From Aquisalimonas sp. (lineage in GTDB: Bacteria; Pseudomonadota; Gammaproteobacteria; Nitrococcales; Aquisalimonadaceae): a stretch of DNA of 34,508 nucleotides. Shown one piece after another: positions 8,305-17,644 of the stretch. The stretch covers positions 1 through 34,508 of the forward strand of contig SLBZ01000085.1 of NCBI GenBank assembly GCA_007126095.1, written 5' to 3'. The notes beneath the pieces were generated by a model. The model was not told the DNA's origin and searched no databases. It was given only the letters and a program-made list of their open reading frames with translations. Within the stretch, counting starts at the first letter, position 1. Each line of letters starts with the position of its first letter. The position numbers were made by a program, and so were the translations under genes.

Positions 8305-9089
8305 GTGAAACGCTGCTGCATACCCGGATCCAGGGTGAGGGCGAGCCCGTGGTCGTCCTGCACGGCCTGTTCGGCTCCGGGACCAACTGGAACCGCATCG
8401 CACGGGACCTGGCCACTGACCATCAGGTGGTGGTCATGGACCTCCACAACCACGGCCAGTCACCCCATGTGGACACCATGGCCTACCCGGACATGGCGGC
8501 CGCCGTGGCGGACACGCTGGATCACTACGGCATCCCGCCGGGTACCGTCATCGGCCACAGCATGGGCGGCAAGGTGGCCATGGCGCTGGCGCTGACCCAC
8601 CCCGAGTACGTCCGGCGCCTGCTGGTGGCGGACATCGCCCCCATCCGCTACGGCGATCACGGCCACGGGCGGCTGCTGCGCGCGCTGCAGCGCATGGACC
8701 CGCAGCGCCTGGGCTCCCGGGCCGCAGCCAGCGAAGCGCTGGCCGACGACATCCCCGAGGCGGGGCTACGGCAGTTCCTGCTCACCAACCTGGAATCGCG
8801 GGACGGCGCCTTCGCCTGGCGGATTCCGCTGCAGGCGCTGGAGGCAAACCTCCCGGTGATCGCCGATTTCCCGGCCATGGACGGCCACTACGACGGGCCG
8901 ACACTGTTCCTGCACGGCGCCAACTCCGATTACGTGCCGGAGTCCGCCCACGCCGCCATCCACGCCCTGTTTCCCGCCGCCGGCATCGAGTCGCTGCCGG
9001 ATGCCGGCCACTGGCTGCACGCAGAACAGCCCCGGGCGTTCCTGGAGCGGACCCGACGCTTTCTGGAGGAGGGGCGGACCGCGGCGTGA
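8301..9089 (+). CDS. YbfF-like alpha/beta-fold esterase
   Basis: This 262-residue cytoplasmic alpha/beta hydrolase closely resembles E. coli YbfF, an esterase active on short acyl esters and acyl-CoA. It has the oxyanion HGLFGS (21-26), nucleophile elbow GHSMGG (Ser87), the acid Asp210 (HGANSDYV) and His237 (DAGHWLH). The DLHNHGQSP and DIAPIRY segments also match that subfamily. It overlaps the glutamate dehydrogenase stop by 4 nt (ATGA 8301-8304), so it is almost certainly co-transcribed and translationally coupled with it. Its physiological substrate is unknown, and the reason for linkage to glutamate catabolism is not evident. Confidence 0.85.
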   Translation: MSETLLHTRIQGEGEPVVVLHGLFGSGTNWNRIARDLATDHQVVVMDLHNHGQSPHVDTMAYPDMAAAVADTLDHYGIPPGTVIGHSMGGKVAMALALTHPEYVRRLLVADIAPIRYGDHGHGRLLRALQRMDPQRLGSRAAASEALADDIPEAGLRQFLLTNLESRDGAFAWRIPLQALEANLPVIADFPAMDGHYDGPTLFLHGANSDYVPESAHAAIHALFPAAGIESLPDAGHWLHAEQPRAFLERTRRFLEEGRTAA

Positions 9090-9124
9090 CGCCACCCACA
9101 ACCGGAGACTGACGCCGGCGTCAG
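9087..9124. promoter_or_regulatory. perfect 16-bp palindrome with an extra half-site upstream of maeB
   Basis: CTGACGCC (9109-9116) is followed with no spacer by GGCGTCAG (9117-9124). A further copy of the half-site TGACGCC lies at 9087-9093, over the stop of the preceding hydrolase. A zero-spacer palindrome is a poor RNA hairpin but a good site for a dimeric regulator. It lies directly upstream of the putative maeB -35 region. The binding protein is unknown. Confidence 0.4.
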
Positions 9125-9125
9125 G

Positions 9126-9155
9126 TGGAAGCGCCGTGGACGCGGGCGTTATGAT
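9126..9155 (+). promoter_or_regulatory. putative sigma-70 promoter of maeB
   Basis: TATGAT at 9150-9155 is a good -10. The region 18 bp upstream, TGGAAG (9126-9131), is a weak -35 with three of six consensus bases. Transcription would start near 9162, about 60 nt before the maeB ATG. The site adjoins the 9109-9124 palindrome, so a regulator bound there could act on this promoter. This was predicted by eye only. Confidence 0.4.
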
Positions 9156-9220
9156 AGAACGCTTTCATGCCGATCCGGCCACCGACGCCGGAACGCCAAC
9201 CAGATGCTGCGGAGAGAGGA

Positions 9221-11527
9221 ATGTCAGACGACCTGCGTGAGAATGCACTCGAATACCATCGCCAGCCCACCCCCGGGAAGCTGCAGGTCGTCCCGACCAA
9301 ACCCCTCGCCAACCAGCGCGACCTGGCGCTGGCCTACTCCCCCGGCGTCGCCGCCGCCTGCGAACTGATCGTCGAGGACGAGAAGGAAGCGGCCAGCGTC
9401 ACGGCCCGGGGCAACCTGGTGGGCGTGGTCACCAACGGCACGGCCGTGCTGGGCCTGGGCAATATCGGTCCGCTCGCCTCCAAGCCGGTCATGGAAGGCA
9501 AGGGGGTGCTGTTCAAGAAGTTCTCTGGCATCGACGTCTTCGACGTGGAAGTGCAGGAGAACGACCCCGACCGGTTCGTGGACATCGTCGCCAGCCTGGA
9601 GCCCACCTTCGGCGGCATCAATCTGGAAGACATCAAGGCGCCCGAATGCTTCGAGATCGAAGAGAAGCTCAAGGAGCGCATGAACATCCCGGTGTTCCAC
9701 GACGACCAGCACGGTACCGCCATCATCACCGCCGCCGCGGTGCGCAACGGCCTGCGCGTCGTGGACAAGGCCATCGCCGATGTCACCGTGGTCTGCTCCG
9801 GCGCCGGCGCCGCCGCCATGGCCTGCCTGGAGCTGCTGGTGGGGCTGGGCATGAAGCGCGAGCACATCACCATGCTCGACTCCCGCGGGGTCATCCACAC
9901 CGGGCGCGACAACCTGGATGCGCGCAAGGCCAGTTTCGCCCGCGACACCGACGCCCGCACCCTGGACGACGCCATGGACGGCGCCGACATCTTCATCGGG
10001 CTCTCCGGGCCCGGCGTGCTCACCCGCGGCATGGTGGCAAAGATGGCGCGCGACCCGCTGGTGTTCGCCATGGCCAACCCCACACCGGAGATTATTCCGG
10101 AAGAGGCCCAGGAGGAGCGCCCCGACTGCATCATCGCCACGGGTCGCTCCGACTACCCGAACCAGGTCAACAACGTCCTGTGTTTTCCGTTCATCTTCCG
10201 CGGTGCGCTGGACGTGGGCGCCACCACCATCAACGACGAAATGAAACTGGCCTGCGTCGAGGCCATTGCCAACCTCGCCACCGAGGAGTCGTCGGACGTG
10301 GTGGTGGCGGCCTACGGCGGCAAGCCGCTGCAGTTCGGGCGCGACTATCTGATCCCGAAACCGTTCGACCCGCGACTGATCTCCCGGGTGGCGCCGGCTG
10401 TGGCGAAGGCCGCCATGGAATCCGGCGTGGCCGCCCGACCCATCGAGGACATGGCCGCCTACAAGCTGCGCCTCAACCAGTTCGTGTTCCAGTCCGGGCT
10501 GGTGATGAAGCCGCTGTTCGAGCGGGCCCGCCAGCATCCCCGCCGCGTGGTGTATGCCGAAGGCGAACAGGAGCGCGTGCTGCGGGCCGTGCAGGTGGTG
10601 GTGGATGACGGCCTGGCCAGGCCCATTCTCATCGGCCGTCGCAAGGTCGTGGAGATGCGCATCGAGCGCCTCGGCCTGCGCCTGAAAATCGACGAGGACT
10701 TCGAGCTCGCCGATCCCGAGGACGACCCGCGCTACCGTGAGTACTGGACGCTCTATCACTCCATCATGGAGCGCAAGGGCGTCACCCCCGACCAGGCGCG
10801 GAACGTGGTGCGCACCCGCAATACAGTGATTGCCGCGCTGATGGTGCGCCGGGAGGAGGCGGACGCCATGATCTGCGGCATCGACGGCCGCTATCACAGG
10901 CAGCTGGCGCACATCGAGTCCGTGCTCGGCCGGCGCCAGGGCGTGCGCAATCTCGCCGCCATGAGCGCACTGATTCTGCCCAAGGGCACGTTCTTCCTGT
11001 GCGACACCTATGTCAATCAGGATCCCACACCGGCGCAGCTCGCCGAGATGACCATTCTCGCCGCGGACGAGGTGCGCCGCTTCGGCATGATGCCGAAAGT
11101 CGCCCTGCTGTCTCATTCCAGTTTCGGCTCGTCCAGCGCCGCGTCGGCGCAGAAGATGCGCGACGCCCTGGAACTCATCGAGGCGCGGGACCCGAACCTG
11201 GAGGTGGAAGGGGAGATGCATGGAGACGCCGCCATCTCCGAGGAGATCCGCCGGCGCATCTTCCCCAATGCGCGCCTGCAGGGCACAGCAAACCTGCTGA
11301 TCCTGCCGACCCTGGACGCGTCGAACATCGCCTTCAACCTGCTCAAGGCCACCAGCGACGGCGTCTCCGTGGGGCCGATCCTGCTGGGCTCGGACAAACC
11401 GGCGCACATTCTCACGCCGTCGGTGACCGTGCGCGGCATCATCAACATGACCGCGCTGGCGGCGGTGGAGGCGGCGATGATGAATCCGACGCCGGAAGAG
11501 AACGCTGGCGAGGCGTCCCCAGACTGA
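9221..11527 (+). CDS. maeB: NADP-type malic enzyme with C-terminal phosphotransacetylase-like domain
   Basis: MaeB decarboxylates malate to pyruvate with reduction of NADP, linking the TCA cycle to pyruvate and NADPH supply. The protein is 768 residues; E. coli MaeB is 759. The malic-enzyme part covers about 1-425: LAYSPGVA (38-45), [14 protein letters not shown] (92-105), the metal-site region NLEDIKAPE and FHDDQHGTA (159-167), and a Rossmann GAGAAA (194-199). Residues from about 430 form the phosphotransacetylase-like domain, known in MaeB as an allosteric module, with the SHSSFGS segment visible. The ATG at 9221 is preceded by GGAGAGAGGA (9211-9220); an upstream in-frame ATG at 9167 would add 18 poorly conserved residues. 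NADP preference is assumed from the family. Confidence 0.93.
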   Translation: MSDDLRENALEYHRQPTPGKLQVVPTKPLANQRDLALAYSPGVAAACELIVEDEKEAASVTARGNLVGVVTNGTAVLGLGNIGPLASKPVMEGKGVLFKKFSGIDVFDVEVQENDPDRFVDIVASLEPTFGGINLEDIKAPECFEIEEKLKERMNIPVFHDDQHGTAIITAAAVRNGLRVVDKAIADVTVVCSGAGAAAMACLELLVGLGMKREHITMLDSRGVIHTGRDNLDARKASFARDTDARTLDDAMDGADIFIGLSGPGVLTRGMVAKMARDPLVFAMANPTPEIIPEEAQEERPDCIIATGRSDYPNQVNNVLCFPFIFRGALDVGATTINDEMKLACVEAIANLATEESSDVVVAAYGGKPLQFGRDYLIPKPFDPRLISRVAPAVAKAAMESGVAARPIEDMAAYKLRLNQFVFQSGLVMKPLFERARQHPRRVVYAEGEQERVLRAVQVVVDDGLARPILIGRRKVVEMRIERLGLRLKIDEDFELADPEDDPRYREYWTLYHSIMERKGVTPDQARNVVRTRNTVIAALMVRREEADAMICGIDGRYHRQLAHIESVLGRRQGVRNLAAMSALILPKGTFFLCDTYVNQDPTPAQLAEMTILAADEVRRFGMMPKVALLSHSSFGSSSAASAQKMRDALELIEARDPNLEVEGEMHGDAAISEEIRRRIFPNARLQGTANLLILPTLDASNIAFNLLKATSDGVSVGPILLGSDKPAHILTPSVTVRGIINMTALAAVEAAMMNPTPEENAGEASPD

Positions 11528-11533
11528 GACGGC

Positions 11534-11554
11534 AGCCGGCACTTGCGTGCGGCT
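11534..11554 (+). terminator. hairpin between maeB and the quinone oxidoreductase
   Basis: AGCCG-g-CAC (11534-11542) pairs with GTGCGGCT (11547-11554) around a TTGC loop, with one bulged G. There is no U-run, so intrinsic termination would be weak; it may instead stabilise the maeB 3' end. It ends 24 nt before the next ATG. Confidence 0.3.
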
Positions 11555-11578
11555 CCAACACAGAGCGAGGTGAACCCC

Positions 11579-12559
11579 ATGACCCAGGCGATCGTAGTCC
11601 ATGAAACGGGCGGCCCGGAACAGATGCGGTGGGAAGCGGTGGAGGTCGGCACCCCCGGTGCCGGCGAGGCACTGGTGCGCCACACGGTTGTGGGCCTGAA
11701 CTTCATCGACGTGTACTTCCGCACCGGGCTGTACCCGCCACCGCAGCTCCCCTTCACCCCCGGCATGGAGGCGGCCGGCGTGGTGGAAGCCGTGGGCGAG
11801 GGCGTCGACCACATCGCGCCCGGGGACCGCGTCGCCTACGCCGCCGGCCCGCCCGGCGCCTATACCGAGCAGCGGGTGATGGCGGCCGACCGCCTGGTAA
11901 AGGTGCCGGACGGCATCAGTGACGAGACCGCCGCCGCCATGATGCTTAAGGGCATGACGGCGTGGTACCTGCTGCGGCGCACCTACCCGGTGAAAGCCGG
12001 CGACACCATTCTCGTGCACGCGGCGGCGGGCGGCGTGGGGCTGATCGCATGCCAGTGGGCGAAGCACCTCGGCGCCACCGTGATCGGTACCGTCGGCAGC
12101 CCGGAGAAGGCGGAGCTCGCGCACGCCCACGGCTGCGACCACCCGATCAACTACAACACCGAGGATTTCGTCGAGCGCGTCCGGGAGCTGACCGGCGGCA
12201 AGGGCGTGCCGGTGGTCTACGACTCGGTGGGGCAGTCCACCTTTCTGCCGTCGCTGGACTGCCTGTCGCCGCGCGGGCTGCTGGTGAGTTTCGGGCAGTC
12301 CTCCGGGCCGGTGGAGCCGCTCAACGTCGGTCAGCTCGCCGCCAAGGGCTCGCTGTTCCTCACCCGCCCGACGCTGTTCCATTACGTGGCGGCGCGCAAG
12401 GACCTGGAGACGGCGGCGGGGGAACTGTTCGAGCTTGTGGAAAAGGGTGTGGTCACCATCGAGGTGAATCATCGTTTCCCGCTGGCGCAGGCCGCCGACG
12501 CGCACCGCGCGCTGGAAGGCAGACAGACCACCGGCTCCACGGTGCTCACCCTGTCCTGA
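11579..12559 (+). CDS. qorA: NADPH:quinone oxidoreductase, zeta-crystallin type
   Basis: This 326-residue protein belongs to the zinc-independent quinone oxidoreductases of the medium-chain dehydrogenase superfamily; E. coli QOR has 327 residues. It transfers electrons from NADPH to quinones. Visible signatures are NFIDVYFRTGLY (41-52), the PGMEAAGVVEAVG core (61-73) and the nucleotide-binding HAAAGGVG (147-154). It lacks the zinc-binding cysteines of alcohol dehydrogenases. The ATG at 11579 has GAGGTGA about 5 nt upstream; an earlier in-frame start at 11543 would run through the intergenic hairpin and is rejected. It is followed by a convergent hairpin shared with hemY. Confidence 0.9.
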   Translation: MTQAIVVHETGGPEQMRWEAVEVGTPGAGEALVRHTVVGLNFIDVYFRTGLYPPPQLPFTPGMEAAGVVEAVGEGVDHIAPGDRVAYAAGPPGAYTEQRVMAADRLVKVPDGISDETAAAMMLKGMTAWYLLRRTYPVKAGDTILVHAAAGGVGLIACQWAKHLGATVIGTVGSPEKAELAHAHGCDHPINYNTEDFVERVRELTGGKGVPVVYDSVGQSTFLPSLDCLSPRGLLVSFGQSSGPVEPLNVGQLAAKGSLFLTRPTLFHYVAARKDLETAAGELFELVEKGVVTIEVNHRFPLAQAADAHRALEGRQTTGSTVLTLS

Positions 12560-12568
12560 TCATGGTCG

Positions 12569-12602
12569 CCGGGTGCGGGCGGCCCCGCGCCCCCGCACCC
12601 GG
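12569..12602. terminator. bidirectional hairpin between convergent qorA and hemY
   Basis: CCGGGTGCGGG (12569-12579) and CCCGCACCCGG (12592-12602) are perfect 11-bp arms with a 12-nt loop. They sit 9 nt past the qorA stop and just before the hemY stop on the other strand. Neither side has a strong T-run, so it may pause or protect transcript ends rather than act as a classic intrinsic terminator. Confidence 0.55.
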
Positions 12603-12605
12603 GAC

Positions 12606-13847
12606 TCACGACTCCGCGGTGGCCGGCTCCTGCCGCCGCACGCCATCCAGCTCGGGCAGCGCGCGGAAGCCGCCGGAATGCTCGGCGGCGCGGCGATACG
12701 CTCGCCGGGCGGCATCGCGTTCGCCCAGGTGCTCCAGCAGATCGGCCAGCAGATAAAAGGCCTCGGCACTGGGCTGCCGGGAGGCCGATGCCTCCAGGTA
12801 GGACCGCGCCCGGCCCCAGAGGCTGCTGCGAATGGCGAGCCGCCCCACGGCCAGCAACAGGGTGGGATCTTCCGGGTGCTCCCGCAGCCAGCCCTCGGCG
12901 ACGTTGAAGGCGCGCTCGGGGTCGTCCAGCTGCAGCCGCCCGTAACGCTCGATGATGCGAGTATCCCAGTCCTTGCGCAGCGCCAGACGCAGCCGTTTCT
13001 CGAGCTGCTCACTGCCCGGAGCGAGCTCCAGCATGCCGTCGACGTAGGCAAGCAACACCTCCGTATCCTCCTGCATCGCCCGCGGCAGCCGCTCCCAGGC
13101 GCGCTCCAGCGCCTCGCGACCGCGCCGGCGTGCCTGTTCCAGAACACCGGTTGCGGCCGTCAGGCCAAGCCCGTGCAGGCGCTCCGAATCCATGTCTGCG
13201 TGCCGACGCAACCGTGGCAGTAGATCCAGCAGCCGGTCCGCCTCGCCGAGCACCTCGCACGCCCGCGCCAGCATCTCCAGCACCCGCGGGTTGCGCGGAT
13301 AGCGCTCCTGCAGCAGGTTGAGCGTCGCGAACGCCGTCTCCCACTGTTCATCTTCGAGGTAAAGCTGGGCCTGCAGCAGACCGATGGCTAGCTGTGCATC
13401 GGGGTCGGCCTTGTCGGCCATGGCCAGATAGCTGTCACGGCGGCCATCGGCACCGGCCCGGTGTGCGGCCCAGGCGGCACTGAGGTAATGCAGCACCGAG
13501 GTCTCGCTGCGGTCCACGGCGCGGATCAGCAGGCGTTCGGCTTCCTGATAGTCGCCTTCGGCCAGGCGGGCCAGTCCGCGGACGAGCTGGTCGCGGGAGC
13601 GCCCGGCGCGGCGATCGGCCAGCCAGCGCCGCATACCGCGGGGCATGGCGCCGACCCGGCGGACAATACCGGTCACCAGCAGCAGACCGACCACCACCAC
13701 GACCAGCACACCCACGGCGAAGAACAGGCTGGTCTCCATGGTCAGGTCGCCGACGGAGATCAGCACATAGCCGGCCTGCTCGTGAAACCAGAGTGCGGTA
13801 ACGGCGCTGGCGAACAGCACCAGCAGGAACAGGAAAAGGCGTTTCAT
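12606..13847 (-). CDS. hemY: HemY, TPR membrane protein of the hem operon
   Basis: This 413-residue protein is the proteobacterial HemY (not the Bacillus protoporphyrinogen oxidase of the same name). Two N-terminal membrane helices (about 4-20 and 40-60) match the HemY N-terminal domain. The remainder is a long Ala/Leu/Arg-rich array of TPR-like helices, consistent with a cytoplasmic scaffold. Its exact role in tetrapyrrole metabolism is unsettled. The ATG overlaps the hemX stop by 4 nt (ATGA in minus-strand sense, 13847-13844), making it the last gene of the hemC-hemD-hemX-hemY run. It converges on qorA with a strong hairpin between. Confidence 0.9.
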   Translation of the reverse strand: MKRLFLFLLVLFASAVTALWFHEQAGYVLISVGDLTMETSLFFAVGVLVVVVVGLLLVTGIVRRVGAMPRGMRRWLADRRAGRSRDQLVRGLARLAEGDYQEAERLLIRAVDRSETSVLHYLSAAWAAHRAGADGRRDSYLAMADKADPDAQLAIGLLQAQLYLEDEQWETAFATLNLLQERYPRNPRVLEMLARACEVLGEADRLLDLLPRLRRHADMDSERLHGLGLTAATGVLEQARRRGREALERAWERLPRAMQEDTEVLLAYVDGMLELAPGSEQLEKRLRLALRKDWDTRIIERYGRLQLDDPERAFNVAEGWLREHPEDPTLLLAVGRLAIRSSLWGRARSYLEASASRQPSAEAFYLLADLLEHLGERDAARRAYRRAAEHSGGFRALPELDGVRRQEPATAES

Positions 13848-15076
13848 TCACCGTCCTCCATGTTGTTCCGGCCAGGGAGGCGGCGCTCGGGGAGTTTCTC
13901 CCCGAGATCCGGCATGTCGGCTTCCACGTCCGTATCGCGCAACCGGCTGACCGTCTCGCGCGCGTCGCTCACCGCTTCGTCTTCGGCGTCGAAGTGCCGG
14001 TCGAGCCATACACCCACGTCGTCCAGGCTGTCCCGGTATGTAGCGGCGTCACCCTGCAGCAGGGCGGCGCGGGCGGAGAGCAGCTGCAGGCGGAGATTCT
14101 CCCGCAGGTAGTGACTCTCTTCCGGGGCCATGAGGCGCGGCGGGGCGTCATCCCGTCGGACCACCACCAGCGAACCGATGGCATCCCGGAACTGCTCCCA
14201 GGCGCGCAGCCCGGCATCCCGCCAGCCGGCAAGGCTGTCCAGCTGGGCATCCCGCTGACGAGGCGCCTCTGCCGGCTCCACGCGCCGCTCCACCCGCTTC
14301 AGGCTCCACTCGTCGACCCCGTTGATGAGCGCGCGCAGGTCCGCGGCCATGGCCTCGCGGTCGGGCAGGCGCACGTCGAGCAGGGCGTTGATGGCGTCGG
14401 CCACGGCCTGGCGCTGATCGACAGTGGCGCCGCCCAGCTCCTCGAGCAGGCTGTCCGCCTCGCGCAGCGCCTGCAGCGCGCCGTTCACATCACCGTGGAA
14501 CCGCGCCCGGTAACGGGCAACGCCGTACAGGTAGCCCGCCTCGGAGAGAATCCACTCGTCGCGGTGAGCGGCGGCCAGCTCTTCGATGCGATCCATGCGC
14601 TCCTGGGCGCCATCGTGCTGATCCCGCACGGTGCGCATGGTCTCCTCTGCCCGCGCCAGGCTCTGTACGTGACTGCTGTGCTCCTGGGCCAGATTGTCGA
14701 CACGGCCCGTGAGATTGCCTTCGAGGCTGTCGAAACGCTCGCGCACCTCCGCTACTTCCATGCGCTCGGCATAATCATCGCTGGCCCGCTCCAGGGCCTG
14801 GAAGCGCTCCCAGACCCACCAGCCCCCCATGCCACCAAGGCCGGCGACGATCAGCGCGATGAGCAGGGCGACTGCGGCCAGCACGGCGGCGCGCCGGTCA
14901 CCGCCACGATCACCGCCACCACCGGAGGGCGTTCCAGTCGCGCCCTTGGCGCCGCCACCGTTCGCATCGGCCTGGGGCTGGGTGGTTTCCTCCGGTGCGG
15001 CATCCGCCGTGGTGTTATCGTTGGAATCCGTCACCGCCTCGTCCTGCTTACCGTGATGTGTCGACGCGTCGTTCAT
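13844..15076 (-). CDS. hemX: HemX, membrane-anchored coiled-coil protein of the hem operon
   Basis: This is a 410-residue protein. Residues 1-62 are disordered, Gly/Asp/Thr-rich and acidic. One membrane helix follows (about 63-88), then a coiled-coil segment (about 90-150) and a helical C-terminal domain. This is the layout of enterobacterial and pseudomonad HemX. Databases often label it uroporphyrinogen-III C-methyltransferase, but no SAM-binding methyltransferase motifs are visible. It overlaps hemD upstream and hemY downstream by 4 nt each, so all are translated from one message. A membrane scaffold role in heme synthesis is an inference from context. Confidence 0.9.
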   Translation of the reverse strand: MNDASTHHGKQDEAVTDSNDNTTADAAPEETTQPQADANGGGAKGATGTPSGGGGDRGGDRRAAVLAAVALLIALIVAGLGGMGGWWVWERFQALERASDDYAERMEVAEVRERFDSLEGNLTGRVDNLAQEHSSHVQSLARAEETMRTVRDQHDGAQERMDRIEELAAAHRDEWILSEAGYLYGVARYRARFHGDVNGALQALREADSLLEELGGATVDQRQAVADAINALLDVRLPDREAMAADLRALINGVDEWSLKRVERRVEPAEAPRQRDAQLDSLAGWRDAGLRAWEQFRDAIGSLVVVRRDDAPPRLMAPEESHYLRENLRLQLLSARAALLQGDAATYRDSLDDVGVWLDRHFDAEDEAVSDARETVSRLRDTDVEADMPDLGEKLPERRLPGRNNMEDGE

Positions 15077-15879
15077 GAATTCGCCTGTCTCCGCTTGCCT
15101 GCCACCCAGCGCTCAACCCCCGCCGCGAGGGCATCGGTATCCGGGCCTTCTGCAGTCACGATACCATTGCAGAACCCGAGGCCCGAGGCCCGGGCCGCAA
15201 CCCGCTCACTGATCACCACCAGCCCGGTGCCGAGAAGCCTTGACCGCCGCTGCTCACCGGCAAGCATGACCAGATTCTCCAGGGCATTGCCGCTGGTGAC
15301 CACCGCCACGTCCAGGGCGCTACGGGCCCATGCGCGATCCAGCTCTGCCGGGTCCACGTCGGGCAACTCGCGGCGGTAGGCGGACAGCACCTCCACCGTT
15401 GCCCCCCGCTGCTCCAGGGTCTCCCGGAGCAGTTCACGTCCGCCATCCCCTCGCACCAGCATAGCGCGCTGGCCGCGTACGTGTCGGAGCGGGGGCTGCG
15501 CGAGCAGCGCCTCACTGTCGTAACCATCAGCCGGAACCACCGTGGCCGCTACGTCCCGGGCCGCAAGCGCGCGCGCGGTGCCCCGGCCTACGGTGGCTAC
15601 CGCGACCCCGGCGGGCCAGGGTTGCCCCCGCTCCGCCAGACGCCGAAACAGGGCATCCACCGCATTCGGGCTGACAAAGATCACCAGATCGGCACAGTCG
15701 AGACGATCCAGCCCGCGATCCAGAGCCTGGGGATCGGGTGCCGCGCCGATGGCAATGACCGGAAACCGCGTTACAGCCGCCCCCCGGGCTGCCAGGGCGT
15801 CGCAAAGCGGCCCTGCCTGGTGCGCGGGCCGGGTTACCAGGACGCCGACACCGACGAGCGGCTGGTCACCGGCGGTCAC
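15073..15879 (-). CDS. hemD: uroporphyrinogen-III synthase
   Basis: HemD closes and isomerises hydroxymethylbilane to uroporphyrinogen III, the branch point to heme, siroheme and cobalamin. The 268-residue product has the bilobed family pattern: an N-terminal [14 protein letters not shown] start, an [11 protein letters not shown] segment near 88-98, a [12 protein letters not shown] segment near 113-124, and [11 protein letters not shown] in the second lobe. The family is poorly conserved in sequence, so position matters: it overlaps hemC by 4 nt (15876-15879) and hemX by 4 nt (15073-15076). Length is normal for a stand-alone HemD. Confidence 0.92.
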   Translation of the reverse strand: MTAGDQPLVGVGVLVTRPAHQAGPLCDALAARGAAVTRFPVIAIGAAPDPQALDRGLDRLDCADLVIFVSPNAVDALFRRLAERGQPWPAGVAVATVGRGTARALAARDVAATVVPADGYDSEALLAQPPLRHVRGQRAMLVRGDGGRELLRETLEQRGATVEVLSAYRRELPDVDPAELDRAWARSALDVAVVTSGNALENLVMLAGEQRRSRLLGTGLVVISERVAARASGLGFCNGIVTAEGPDTDALAAGVERWVAGKRRQANS

Positions 15880-16823
15880 CGGGGCGGTTCCTCGGCTTCG
15901 GCAAACAGACGCTGGAGGATCTCCCGCGCACCGCGGCCCAGGAGGTCACGGCCAAGCCTGGAGCCGATGTCATCGGCGTCTTCAGCCGCACCGGTGAGCT
16001 CGCCGCGAATCATCTCGCGGCCGTCCGGGGAGCCCACCAGCCCGCGCAGGTGGAGCCGATCGCCATCCAGCTCCGCATAGGCGCCGATGGGTACCTGACA
16101 GCTGCCCTCCAGCTCCCGGTTCATGGCGCGCTCGGCCGCAACGCGGATGTGGCTGTCCTCGTGATCCAGCGGCCGGATGAGCTCTTCGACGTCGGTGTCA
16201 CCCACCCGGCACTGAATACCGAGCGCCCCCTGACCCACGGCGGGCAGGCTTTCTTCCGGGGGCAGGGTACGGGTGATGCGCGCCTGCAGCTGCAACCGCT
16301 GCAGCCCGGAGGTGGCGAGGACGATGGCGTCGAATTGCCCCTCGTCGAGCTTGGCAAGCCGGGTGTTGACGCTGCCGCGCAGGGTTTCCACGTGCAGGTC
16401 CGGCCTTACCGCCCGGATCTGGCTCTGCCGCCGCAGGCTCGCGCTGCCGACCACGCCGCCCTCGGGGATGTCAGCGAGCGTGGCGTAGTGGACCGACAGG
16501 AACGCATCCCGGGGGTCGCCGCGCTCCGGAATCACGGGCAGGTGCAGGTCCTGTGTCATGAAGGCGGGCACGTCTTTCATGGAGTGCACGGCGATGTCCG
16601 CGCGGCCGTCCAGAAGCCCTTCTTCCAGTTCCTTCAGGAACAGCCCCTTGCCGCCGATGCGCGCCAGCGGTGCATCCAGGATGCGGTCGCCCCGCGTGCT
16701 CATTTTCACCAGCTCCACCCGCAGGCCTGGGTGGGCCGCGCGCAGACGACCGGCCACGTGTTCGGCCTGCCAGACGGCGAGCGGTGACTTGCGGGTGGCG
16801 ATTCGAAGGGTGTCGATGCGCAT
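15876..16823 (-). CDS. hemC: hydroxymethylbilane synthase (porphobilinogen deaminase)
   Basis: HemC joins four porphobilinogen molecules into hydroxymethylbilane. The 315-residue protein carries the catalytic Asp84 (HSMKDVP) and the dipyrromethane cofactor Cys242 ([11 protein letters not shown]), at the same residue numbers as in E. coli. [10 protein letters not shown] (126-135) and [11 protein letters not shown] (146-156) are further family marks. AAGAGG lies about 7 nt before the ATG. It begins the 4-nt-overlapping hemC-hemD-hemX-hemY chain and lies 80 bp downstream of algR on the same strand, so it could be read through from algZR or from its own promoter in that gap. Confidence 0.97.
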   Translation of the reverse strand: MRIDTLRIATRKSPLAVWQAEHVAGRLRAAHPGLRVELVKMSTRGDRILDAPLARIGGKGLFLKELEEGLLDGRADIAVHSMKDVPAFMTQDLHLPVIPERGDPRDAFLSVHYATLADIPEGGVVGSASLRRQSQIRAVRPDLHVETLRGSVNTRLAKLDEGQFDAIVLATSGLQRLQLQARITRTLPPEESLPAVGQGALGIQCRVGDTDVEELIRPLDHEDSHIRVAAERAMNRELEGSCQVPIGAYAELDGDRLHLRGLVGSPDGREMIRGELTGAAEDADDIGSRLGRDLLGRGAREILQRLFAEAEEPPR

Positions 16824-16903
16824 CAGGGCCTCTTGTCAGCAGGATGTCCAGGGCCGCATAGGATGCCATGGTTCCACGGCGCTGCCGACCGGCCACGCCG
16901 GCA

Positions 16904-17644
16904 CTACCCCATGGCTTCCAGCAACTGCCGGATGCGACTCACGTGCCGCCGGCTCACCTGCAGCGCAAAGTCCGTGCCGCGCAGCGCGAGGTAGGGACGC
17001 CCCCCGAGTCCGCGCTCAAGTCGGCCGAGACGGTCGCGGGCAACCAGTGCGTTGCGGTGAATGCGCACGAACCGCTCACCGAACTCGTGCTCCAGCTGGC
17101 GCAGGGACTCCTCGATGAGATCCTCACCCCCGGTATGGCAGACCGTGACGTACTTGTTATCTGCCTGGAAGTAGTGTACGTCGGCAACCGGGATCAGCTC
17201 CATGGCGCCGCGCCGGCGGCAGAGAATGTGCTCACGGGGCCCCTGAACTGGCGGCGCTTCACGTGCTAACGCCTCCAGCTGCGGACGGGTGATCCGGCGG
17301 GCTCGCCGCAGTGCCTGGGCCAGACGCTCCCGCCGCACGGGTTTCACGAGGTAATCCACCGCCTCGGCATCGAAAGCCGCCAGGGCGTGCTCGCCGTAGG
17401 CCGTGACAAAGATCACCGCTGGCGGCGCGTCCATCTCGGCCAGCGCCCGGGCTGCGGTCACCCCATCGGTGCCCGGCATGCGGATATCCATGAGCACCAG
17501 ATCGGGCTGTTCGCTGTGCGCCATGCGCACCGCCTCGTCACCGTCCGCCGCCGTACCGACCACCTGGTGATCGCCGATATCAGCGACATGGCGGGCCAGC
17601 CGTTCCCGGGCCGGTGCTTCGTCATCCACGATCAGAATGCGCAT
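16904..17644 (-). CDS. algR: AlgR-type LytTR response regulator
   Basis: This 246-residue two-domain regulator has a receiver domain at 1-120 with acidic residues Asp7/Asp8, phosphoacceptor Asp53 (VLMDIRMPG) and Lys101 (YLVKPV). The LytTR DNA-binding domain spans about 140-243 and ends RHVSRIRQLLEAMG. In Pseudomonas, AlgR with AlgZ controls alginate, twitching and virulence genes. The ATG lies inside the last codons of algZ (23-nt overlap) with a strong GGGAGGGA ribosome site, so sensor and regulator are coupled. hemC follows after 80 bp, the gene order known for algR in Pseudomonas. Its targets in this organism are unknown. Confidence 0.92.
   Translation of the reverse strand: MRILIVDDEAPARERLARHVADIGDHQVVGTAADGDEAVRMAHSEQPDLVLMDIRMPGTDGVTAARALAEMDAPPAVIFVTAYGEHALAAFDAEAVDYLVKPVRRERLAQALRRARRITRPQLEALAREAPPVQGPREHILCRRRGAMELIPVADVHYFQADNKYVTVCHTGGEDLIEESLRQLEHEFGERFVRIHRNALVARDRLGRLERGLGGRPYLALRGTDFALQVSRRHVSRIRQLLEAMG

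Noticed and set aside
9224..12505. 1093-residue open frame antisense to maeB and qorA
   Set aside because: It spans two convincing sense genes and the gap between them, has no recognisable motifs and looks like a codon-bias shadow.
13844..15076. SAM-dependent uroporphyrinogen-III methyltransferase, as HemX is often labelled
   Set aside because: No methyltransferase motifs are visible. The membrane helix plus coiled coil is the HemX layout, and the enzyme label is a known carry-over from fused proteins.
16471..16896. 141-residue minus-strand frame overlapping hemC
   Set aside because: It is an Arg/Gly/Pro-rich shadow in another frame of hemC. The hemC start with its ribosome site explains the region.
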